NCBI RefSeq assembly: GCF_008807415.1
Contig: NZ_CP043626.1
Location: 1,798,001-1,862,000, forward strand
Reading direction: 5' to 3'
Origin: Pseudomonas denitrificans (nom. rej.)
Lineage (GTDB): Bacteria > Pseudomonadota > Gammaproteobacteria > Pseudomonadales > Pseudomonadaceae
Length of the DNA: 64,000 bases
Positions 28,110 to 34,505 of this stretch are shown one piece after another; position 1 is the first letter of the stretch; each line of letters starts with the position of its first letter. A model generated the notes under the pieces. The model was not told the DNA's origin and searched no databases. It worked only from the letters and a program-made list of their open reading frames with translations. The translations under genes were made by a program, and so were the position numbers.

Positions 28110-29138
28110 CTAAAGCTGCGCGTAACGGCTGGCGAGAACGGTGCGCCCCTGGTTGTCCTTGCGCAGCTCCAGCGGCAGCACCTTGGGCAGCGAATCCACC
28201 AGCGCCTGCAGGTCGTCGGTGCGGTAGATGCCGCCGATGCGCATGGCAGCAACGGTGGCATCGTCGAGGAACACCGGCTGCTTGAGGTAGCGATTGATCA
28301 GCGGGATGGCCGACTGCAGCGTCAGGTCATCGATCACCAGCTTGCCTTCGATCCAGGCAATGGCGCCGGCCGGCGCGACCTGGGCGAGTTCGATGCGCTG
28401 GCTGCCCTGGCTGTAGCGCGCCTGCATGCCCGGCGTGAGTTGGGCGCTGTTGCCGTCGACGCTGTCGGGCGGGCTGACCACCACCGAGCCTTCGAGCAGG
28501 GTGACCAGCATCTGGTTCGGGTCGGTCCAGACGTTGAAGCGCGTGCCGGTGACCCGCACGCTGCCGTTGTCGGTATAGACCGAGAAGGGCTGCAAGGTGT
28601 CGTGTGTAACGCGGAAATACGCCTCGCCACCGCTTTTCAGCCAGGCGCTGCGGCGGTCGCGGAAGTCGGCGAAGAACAGCTGCGAGTTGCTGTTGAGCTC
28701 GACTTTCGAGCCGTCGGCCAGCTCCACGTCGCGTGCGCCAGGTTGTGCGGCGTAATAGCCGACCTTCGAAGGCAGCCAGCCGGCTGACCAGCCTGCCGAC
28801 CACACGGCGCCGATGGCCGCCAGCAAGCCAGCGGCCACGGCGGCGATGCGCTTGCCGCTGCGCGGGCGGCGAGCGCTGCTGCGGGGACGGCGGCCGTTCA
28901 AGGGGGTAGGTGCTATCGGGGCGGGTGCGACCTGCGAAGTCGGCGGCAGCAGCTCCGAGAGCTGCCAGATGTCCAGCATTGCCTGGTATTCGACCTCGTG
29001 CCGCGAGTCGAGCGCGAGCCATTGCGCAAACTCGGCGCGCTCGGCATCGCTGCACTCTTCGTCGTGCAGACGCGCGCACCAGTGCGCAGCTTCGGCGCTG
29101 ATGCGGTCATCGTCGAACGGGGAGGGGGAGCTGGTCAT
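28110..29138 (-). CDS. FecR-family anti-sigma factor / signal transducer
   Basis: A 342-residue inner-membrane regulator. The N-terminal cytoplasmic part (about 1-95) has the DUF4880/FecR pattern EAAHWCARLHDEECSDAERAEFAQWLALDSRHEVEYQAMLDIW; a single membrane helix follows (about 98-118, RIAAVAAGLLAAIGAVW); the periplasmic FecR domain (about 130-240) has VELADGSKVELNSNSQLFF and VRVTGTRFNVW. It would hold an ECF sigma factor inactive until the STN receptor binds ferric siderophore. Oddly, it is divergent from the fecI gene rather than downstream of it. Confidence 0.92.
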   Translation of the reverse strand: MTSSPSPFDDDRISAEAAHWCARLHDEECSDAERAEFAQWLALDSRHEVEYQAMLDIWQLSELLPPTSQVAPAPIAPTPLNGRRPRSSARRPRSGKRIAAVAAGLLAAIGAVWSAGWSAGWLPSKVGYYAAQPGARDVELADGSKVELNSNSQLFFADFRDRRSAWLKSGGEAYFRVTHDTLQPFSVYTDNGSVRVTGTRFNVWTDPNQMLVTLLEGSVVVSPPDSVDGNSAQLTPGMQARYSQGSQRIELAQVAPAGAIAWIEGKLVIDDLTLQSAIPLINRYLKQPVFLDDATVAAMRIGGIYRTDDLQALVDSLPKVLPLELRKDNQGRTVLASRYAQL

Positions 29139-29264
29139 CGGGAATCTCGGTAAGGCCGTTTGCGGCCGATATCACACTTTCTTTTCGCGTTGATGCGAGT
29201 GATTATAAATAAGCCTGACTCGGACTGTCAGCAGGCGCCTACAGCCTCGACTGTTTTTCATAGG

Positions 29265-29771
29265 ATGCCCGACGGGGTGGAAAGCGCGTTCATCCGGTAT
29301 TACAAGGAACTGGTCCTGTACCTCAATCGCAGCCTTGGCGACCGCCAGGCGGCCGCCGATGTGACACAGGAAGCCTTCCTGCGCCTGCTCGACCGCAAGG
29401 GTGACGAGCATATCGAACAACCCCGCGCATTTCTCTATCGCACGGCGGTCAACCTCAGCATCGACCTGCATCGGCGCGGCCGCGTGCGCCGCACCGAAGA
29501 GCTGGAAACCCTCGATCGCGAAGGTTGTCTCGACGAGCGCTGCCCGCAGGAAGCAGCCAGCCAGCAGCAGCAACTGCAATTGCTCCAGCGCGCCCTTGGC
29601 GAATTGCCCGAGGCTTGTCGCCGCGCCTTCGTGCTGCGCAAGGTCGAGGGCTGCAGCCATGTCGAGATCGCGCAAGCCCTGGGCATCTCCCGCGACATGG
29701 TGGAGAAACACATCGTCAACGCGATGAAGCATTGCCGGCTGCGCCTCAAGGCCTGGGATGGTCAGGACTGA
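29265..29771 (+). CDS. FecI-type ECF sigma factor
   Basis: A 168-residue extracytoplasmic-function sigma factor. Region 2 (about 5-75) has YYKELVLYLNRSLGDRQAAADVTQEAFLRLL and FLYRTAVNLSIDLHRR; region 4 (about 110-160) has LPEACRRAFVLRKVEGCSHVEIAQALGISRDMVEKHI. The ATG at 29265 with upstream TAGG gives the normal family length; the open frame begins at 29160 but the added residues lack family features. It faces away from fecR across 126 bases that include an AT-rich, weakly Fur-like stretch (GATTATAAATAAG). Likely targets are the receptor operon and possibly pvdA. Confidence 0.9.
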   Translation: MPDGVESAFIRYYKELVLYLNRSLGDRQAAADVTQEAFLRLLDRKGDEHIEQPRAFLYRTAVNLSIDLHRRGRVRRTEELETLDREGCLDERCPQEAASQQQQLQLLQRALGELPEACRRAFVLRKVEGCSHVEIAQALGISRDMVEKHIVNAMKHCRLRLKAWDGQD

Positions 29772-29787
29772 GGCTGGTCACACACCC

Positions 29788-29835
29788 TGCAGGAGCGGGC
29801 CATGCCCGCGATCGCGCGCATGGCCCGCTCCTACA
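29788..29835. repeat. REP-type palindrome, TG(T/C)AGGAGCGGG class
   Basis: TGCAGGAGCGGGCCATGCCC ... GCGCATGGCCCGCTCCTACA; nearly perfect long palindrome just after fecI. Confidence 0.85.
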
Positions 29836-29946
29836 AAGGACAGACGTGCCGATCTCGCCTGGATTTAGTCCCACGCGGCCCGCGCGGGTTTTCTGGGAAA
29901 GATTCCGCCCTCGATCACTGCTCTTCATTCTGAAATTTTCATGACT

Positions 29947-29966
29947 TAGTGAGAATCATTCTAAAT
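29947..29966 (+). promoter_or_regulatory. Fur-box-like site before pvdA
   Basis: TAGTGAGAATCATTCTAAAT has the AGAAT-C-ATTCT core of a Fur box. It ends inside the putative -35 element at 29962, so bound Fur would block the promoter. Confidence 0.65.
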
Positions 29967-29985
29967 TTCCCCAGGCCTGTCTCGT
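29962..29985 (+). promoter_or_regulatory. iron-starvation sigma promoter (TAAAT-N16-CGT) before pvdA
   Basis: CTAAAT at 29961-29966, exactly 16 bases, then CGT at 29983-29985. This matches the PvdS-type iron-starvation box known from Pseudomonas pyoverdine genes. The pvdA ATG is 157 bases downstream, leaving a long leader with no gene in it. Confidence 0.6.
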
Positions 29986-30141
29986 CTCTCCAGATAACGC
30001 GCTATCGACAGCGCAAATCATGGGCGACACGCAGGAGCGAGCGCCAACCGCCGGCTGGCGGAGCGCTCCAGGCAGAGCAGTAAGCCGCCGACTCCTGCGT
30101 GGTCATGCCCCACGGCCATCGCGATACAGGACATTGGCACC

Positions 30142-31476
30142 ATGACCCAGATGATCACCCCGACCTACGACGTGCTCGGCATCGGTTTCGGCCCCTCCAA
30201 CCTGGCGCTGGCGATCGCCCTGCAGGAGCAGGCGCGACGCGAGGGTCGCCATTACCACGCGCTGTTCCTCGACAAGCAGGCCGACTACCGCTGGCACGGC
30301 AACACCCTGGTGGCGCAGAGCGAGCTGCAGATCTCCTTCCTCAAGGACCTGGTGACCCTGCGCAATCCCACCAGCCCGTACAGCTTCGTCAACTACCTGC
30401 ATGCGATGGGCCGGCTGATCGACTTCACCAACCTGGGCACCTTCTATCCGTGCCGCATGGAGTACAACGACTACCTGCGCTGGGTCAGCGAGCAGTTCGC
30501 CGAGCAGCGCGTCTGCGGCGAGACTGTCAGCCGTGTCGAGCCGGTGCAGGGCCCGGACGGCATCGAGCTGGTCAAGGTGCTGTCCACCGACGCCCGTGGC
30601 CACGAACGCTTCCGCCTGGCCCGCAGCGTGGTGGTGAGCACCGGGGGCACGCCGCGCTTCCCGTCGGCCTTCAGTCACCTGCGTGACGACCCGCGCGTGT
30701 TCCACCACGCCCGTTACCTGGAATGCATGGCCAGGCAGCGCTGCAACCAGAACGAGCCGATGCGCATCGCGGTGATCGGCGGCGGCCAGAGCGCGGCCGA
30801 AGCCTTCATCGACCTGAACGACAGCTTCCCCTCGGTGAAGGTCGACATGGTCCTGCGCGCGGCGGTGCTCAAGCCGGCCGACGACAGCCCCTTCGTCAAC
30901 GAAATCTTCGCCCCGCGCTACACCGACCTGGTGTTCAACGAGCCCAAGGCCGAGCGCGAGAAGCTGATCCAGGAATTCCACAACACCAACTATTCGGTGG
31001 TGGACCTGGACCTGATCGAGCGCATCTACGGCATCTTCTACCGGCAGAAAGTGGCCGGCGTGGATCGCCATGCCTTCCTCTGCCGCCGCAATGTGGAGGC
31101 GGCCAAGGCTGACGCCGACGGTATCGAGCTGACCCTGCGCGACAGCGCCACCGGTGCGGTGGAAACCCATCGCTACGATGCGGTGATCCTCGCCACCGGC
31201 TACGAGCGCAAGTCGCACCGCGAACTGCTCGCGCCGCTGCAGGAGTACCTGGGTGACTTCGAAGTGGGCCGCGACTACCGCGTGCTGGCTGACAAGCGCC
31301 TGCATGCCGGCATCTACCTGCAGGGCTTCACCCAGGACAGCCACGGCCTGAGCGATACGCTGCTGTCGGTGCTGCCGATGCGCGCGCAGGAAATCGCCGC
31401 GTCGATGTTCGAGCACCTGCCGCCGCATGAGACCGCGCACAAGCCGACGCGCCCGCTGACTGCGGAAAGCGCCTGA
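30142..31476 (+). CDS. pvdA: L-ornithine N5-monooxygenase (PvdA-type)
   Basis: A 444-residue FAD/NADPH hydroxylase that makes N5-hydroxyornithine, the first step to hydroxamate siderophores. FAD loop GIGFGPSNLALAIAL near the N-terminus, then FLDKQADYRWHGNTLVAQSELQISFLKDLVTLRNPTSPYSFVNYL, NADPH loop AVIGGGQSAAEAF, and the C-terminal ATGYER/ SDTLLSVLP motifs match P. aeruginosa PvdA end to end. The symbol is given for the enzyme type; the product siderophore is not necessarily pyoverdine. Preceded by an iron-starvation promoter and Fur-like box; followed by the acyltransferase gene. Confidence 0.92.
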   Translation: MTQMITPTYDVLGIGFGPSNLALAIALQEQARREGRHYHALFLDKQADYRWHGNTLVAQSELQISFLKDLVTLRNPTSPYSFVNYLHAMGRLIDFTNLGTFYPCRMEYNDYLRWVSEQFAEQRVCGETVSRVEPVQGPDGIELVKVLSTDARGHERFRLARSVVVSTGGTPRFPSAFSHLRDDPRVFHHARYLECMARQRCNQNEPMRIAVIGGGQSAAEAFIDLNDSFPSVKVDMVLRAAVLKPADDSPFVNEIFAPRYTDLVFNEPKAEREKLIQEFHNTNYSVVDLDLIERIYGIFYRQKVAGVDRHAFLCRRNVEAAKADADGIELTLRDSATGAVETHRYDAVILATGYERKSHRELLAPLQEYLGDFEVGRDYRVLADKRLHAGIYLQGFTQDSHGLSDTLLSVLPMRAQEIAASMFEHLPPHETAHKPTRPLTAESA

Positions 31477-31509
31477 CCCGCAAGGCCCGGAATCGATGTC
31501 CGGGTCGAG

Positions 31510-31533
31510 TAAATTTCTGCCGACCCTGCTCGT
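31510..31533 (+). promoter_or_regulatory. second iron-starvation-type promoter (TAAAT-N16-CGT)
   Basis: TAAAT at 31510-31514, exactly 16 bases, then CGT at 31531-31533, 42 bases before the acyltransferase start. It shares TAAATTTC and CTCGTC with the pvdA element. The -10 part also lies in a 13-bp hairpin (31521-31549), which could instead be a pvdA attenuator or terminator. Confidence 0.45.
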
Positions 31534-31574
31534 CATACGAGCGGGGTCGTTGCATTCACGAAAGGGAACCCACC

Positions 31575-32560
31575 ATGACGCCCAGTTTTTCCCTGCCGCT
31601 GCCCGATGGCCGCAAGCTCTCCGCCGATCTCGGAACCCATGGCCTGACCCTGCTGCTGGACGGCCAGCCGTTGTTGAGCGCGCAACGCGAAGGTGAGTGC
31701 TGGCAGCTGAGTTCAGCGCCAACCACGGAGGCGCTGTGGATGCTGGCCTACTGGACCTTCGCTGGCGATGCACAGAGCGATCGCGTGCAATTCGCTGCCG
31801 CCAATGTCCCGGTCGAAGCTCTCGAGCAAGGCCTGGTGAGCCTCGACCACGTTGGCGGGCGCCTGCAAATCGAGCGTTCCGCGTTCTGGCAACTGCCCGC
31901 CGCCTGGCACAGGGGCTTGGCCAGCGCCAACTATCCGCAGGTCTATCGCATGAGCGGCGGCCGCCGCCATCCGCTGCGCGCACCCAAGCCGCAGGGGAGG
32001 TCTATCGCCGCTTCGACGCCAAGCTGGGCCAGTGGATTTCCCTGCGCACCCTCGACATCGAACTGGACCTGGAACGCTTCAATCGCTGGCAGAACAGCCC
32101 GCGCGTGCTGGAGTTCTGGCAGGAGGGCGGCACCCTGGAGCAGCACCGCGCCTACCTGGAAAAAGCCGCCGCCGACCCGCACACCACCACCCTCATCGGC
32201 TGCATCGACGACGAACCGTTCGCCTACTACGAAGCCTACTGGGCCAAGGAAGACCGCATCGCGCCGTTCTACGACGTGGGCGACTATGACCGCGGCATCC
32301 ATATGCTGGTGGGCGAGGAAAGCCACCGTGGTCCGCACAAGGTGGAAAGCTGGATGACTGCGCTGGTGCACTACCTGTTGCTGGACGACCCGCGCACCCA
32401 GCGCATCGTCGCCGAGCCGCGCGCCGACAACGCGAAGATGATCGGCCACATGCAGCGCCTGGGCTTCTGGCGCGAGAAGGAATTCAACTTCCCGCACAAG
32501 CGCGCCGCGCTGATGGTGCAGAGCCGGGAAACCTTCTTCGAGCGCTGCGGCCTGTGCTGA
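31575..32560 (+). pseudogene. siderophore hydroxylamine acyltransferase (IucB-like GNAT), apparent -1 frameshift
   Basis: A GNAT-type acyltransferase of the IucB/AlcB siderophore group, 328 residues if repaired. Residues up to YRMSGGRRHPLRAPKPQG are in one frame; the catalytic part (EVYRRFDAKLGQWISLRTLDIELDLERF ... RVLEFW ... GIHMLVGEESHRGPHKVESW ... ADNAKMIGHMQRLGFW) is in the next. The break is in GGGG at 31994-31997; five G would give KPQGEVYRRF. It would acylate the N5-hydroxyl group formed by PvdA. Given intact catalytic motifs, a base-calling error is the simplest reading. Followed by fhuF after 31 bases. Confidence 0.85.
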
Positions 32561-32591
32561 CAGCGATTCGCTGCGTGCCTGAGGGCTGCCG

Positions 32592-33347
32592 GTGATCGCA
32601 GCCCTCGCTCCCCTGTATTTCGGTGAGTTCGCCAGCTATCGCGAGGTGCTGGTGACTCGCGACGATCCCCGGCCATCGATCCCGGCGCGTGCCTTGCTGG
32701 AACGGGAGATGCTCGACAGCGTGCTGCGTCGCTTCGACCCGCCCCATGCCGATGGCGACCGACGCGCGCTGGCTTCGCAGTGGTCCAAGTGGTACCTGGT
32801 GCGCCTCATTCCACCTGTGGTGGCTGCCGCGTTGGTGCTCGGTCGCACACTGCCGCTGGCGTTCGATGAGGTGGACGTGGTGCTGGATGCCCAGGGCATT
32901 CCCGAGGCGTTCAAGTTGCCGGGCGAGGGCGGGCCTTTCGCCGCGCCGCCGGGTGATCCGTTCCAGCGCTTTGCCCATCTGCTGGAAGGACACCTGCAGC
33001 CTTTCATCCAGGTTCTCGCCGCCGAGGCGCGCCTGTCGCCGAAGGTGCTCTGGAGCAATGCCGGCAACTACCTCGAATGGTTCCTCGGCGAGATGGCCAG
33101 GCTGCCGCCCCTGGCCCCGATGCTCGGCCACGGCCGCGAACTGCTGGAGACCGAGCGCCGCCCGGACGGCACGCGCAACCCGCTGTTCAAGCCGATCCAG
33201 TATGTCGAGGTGTCCTGCGAGCAGCGGGCCAACGGGCTATGGCGGCAACGGCGGACCTGCTGCATTCGCTATCGGCTGGGCACCATCGGCCATTGCGACA
33301 ACTGCCCGCTGATCGACGAGCCGCCGCCGGAAGCGAGCGACCTGTAA
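32592..33347 (+). CDS. fhuF: siderophore-iron reductase FhuF
   Basis: A 251-residue [2Fe-2S] ferric-siderophore reductase that releases iron from hydroxamates in the cytoplasm. The diagnostic C-terminal cysteine pattern C-C-x10-C-x2-C is complete: C223, C224, C235, C238 in RTCCIRYRLGTIGHCDNC. Internal SQWSKWYLVRLIPPVVAAAL and LWSNAGNYLEWFLGEM align with E. coli FhuF. Start is GTG at 32592 with GAGGG upstream. Same strand and close spacing to the acyltransferase suggest one transcript. Its presence supports a hydroxamate as the iron carrier. Confidence 0.92.
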   Translation: MIAALAPLYFGEFASYREVLVTRDDPRPSIPARALLEREMLDSVLRRFDPPHADGDRRALASQWSKWYLVRLIPPVVAAALVLGRTLPLAFDEVDVVLDAQGIPEAFKLPGEGGPFAAPPGDPFQRFAHLLEGHLQPFIQVLAAEARLSPKVLWSNAGNYLEWFLGEMARLPPLAPMLGHGRELLETERRPDGTRNPLFKPIQYVEVSCEQRANGLWRQRRTCCIRYRLGTIGHCDNCPLIDEPPPEASDL

Positions 33348-33379
33348 CGTACCCTGCGTCGGCGTGGCACAGGTCTACC

Positions 33380-33409
33380 TGTAGGAGCGGGCCATGCCCG
33401 CGACCGGCG
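33380..33409. repeat. REP-type element, TGTAGGAGCGGG class
   Basis: TAGGAGCGGGCCATGCCCGC followed by GACCGG; no matching right arm. Confidence 0.75.
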
Positions 33410-33443
33410 CTTCCGCTCACAGGGGATCACGGTGGCGTACGGA

Positions 33444-33528
33444 CGTAGGATGGTGTGGAGCGCAGCGATACCCATCGAATTTCGCGCACCCGCAGCAGCA
33501 TGGGAATCGCAAGCTCCACCCATCCTGC
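33444..33528. repeat. REP-type palindrome, GTAGGATGGTGTGGAGCG class
   Basis: Starts CGTAGGATGGTGTGGAGCGC and ends GCTCCACCCATCCTGC, with GATACCCAT / ATGGGAATCG inside; same class as 20373-20446. Confidence 0.75.
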
Positions 33529-33572
33529 AAATGTGCTTGCCGGGGAGGGCGGCGGTTTGCCCCTATAGCGGC

Positions 33573-34340
33573 TCAGCGCAGGTAGCTGATCGGCGACCCA
33601 TCCACCGGATTGCTCAGCACACCCATGGGAATCCCGTAGATGTCTTCCAGCGTCTCCCCGTGCATCAGTTCCGCCGGGGTGCCCTGGGCCAGCAGGCGGC
33701 CGCCGTGCAGGGCGATCAGGTGGTCGCAGTAGCGCGCCGCCATGTTGATGTCATGCAGCACCACCAGCACGCCCAGGCCCAGCTCGCGGCTGAGTTCATG
33801 GACGCGGGACAGCACCTCGACCTGGTGGGCAATGTCCAGCGCCGAAGTCGGCTCGTCCAGCAGCAGGTAGCGGCTGTTCTGCGCCAGCAGCATGGCCAGC
33901 CAGACGCGCTGGCGTTCGCCGCCGGAGAGCAGGTCCACCGGGCGATCGGCGAAGGCGAGGGTGTCGGTGAGGTCCAGCGCGCGGTCGATCTGCTTGCGGT
34001 CCTCGCCGGTGACGCGACCCAGCGCGCCGTGCCACGGATAGCGGCCGAAGGCGACCAGTTCGCGCACGGTCAGGCCGTCGGTCTGCGGCAACTGCTGCGG
34101 CAGGTACGCCACCTGGCGCGCGAAATCGCGGTTACCCCAGTCCTGCAGCGGCTTGCCATCGAGGCGGATGCTGCCGCCGCTGGCCTGTTGCTGGCGAGCC
34201 AGCAGCTTGAGCAGGGTGGACTTGCCCGAACCGTTGTGACCGATCAGGCCGATCATGTTGCCGTCGGCCAGCTGCAGGCTCAGCGGTTGCAGAAGCGTGC
34301 GACCGGGGACGCTGAAACTGACATTTTCCAGTTCGAACAT
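33573..34340 (-). CDS. fhuC: ferric-hydroxamate importer ATPase FhuC
   Basis: A 255-residue ABC ATPase closely following E. coli FhuC: VPGRTLLQPLSLQL, Walker A GHNGSGKST, RQVAYLPQQLPQTDGLTVRELVAFGRYPWHGALGR, signature LLSGGERQRVWLAML, Walker B LLLDEPTSALDIAHQVEVL, switch VLHDINMAARYCD, and the end GETLEDIYGIPMGVL. It powers FhuBD. It sits about 10 kb from fhuBD with biosynthetic genes between, under its own Fur-like site 57-75 bases upstream; an importer operon split in this way is uncommon. Convergent with fhuF. Confidence 0.95.
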   Translation of the reverse strand: MFELENVSFSVPGRTLLQPLSLQLADGNMIGLIGHNGSGKSTLLKLLARQQQASGGSIRLDGKPLQDWGNRDFARQVAYLPQQLPQTDGLTVRELVAFGRYPWHGALGRVTGEDRKQIDRALDLTDTLAFADRPVDLLSGGERQRVWLAMLLAQNSRYLLLDEPTSALDIAHQVEVLSRVHELSRELGLGVLVVLHDINMAARYCDHLIALHGGRLLAQGTPAELMHGETLEDIYGIPMGVLSNPVDGSPISYLR

Positions 34341-34396
34341 GGGGTCATCCGTAGTGGGGCGTGGCCGGAAAAAGCGGGATCCCGACTCTAATCCAA

Positions 34397-34415
34397 TTGC
34401 TAATGGTTATCAATT
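34397..34415 (-). promoter_or_regulatory. Fur-box-like site before fhuC
   Basis: Coding-strand reading AATTGATAACCATTAGCAA has the GATAA-x-CATTA pattern of a Fur box, 57-75 bases before the fhuC ATG. Confidence 0.6.
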
Positions 34416-34505
34416 TTCCAGGGCGCTGCGGAACCGCCGGATTGATTGCCTGTCACTGTCGCAAACCGCTTATGATTCAACGCTGTAACTGATCTGGTAG
34501 GACCC

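Noticed and set aside
26160..34340. Considered this a pyoverdine locus
   Set aside because: PvdA- and PvdE-like genes are present but no pvdL/I/J/D synthetases, pvdH, pvdS or fpvA-linked genes; FhuF and an IucB-like enzyme point to another hydroxamate.
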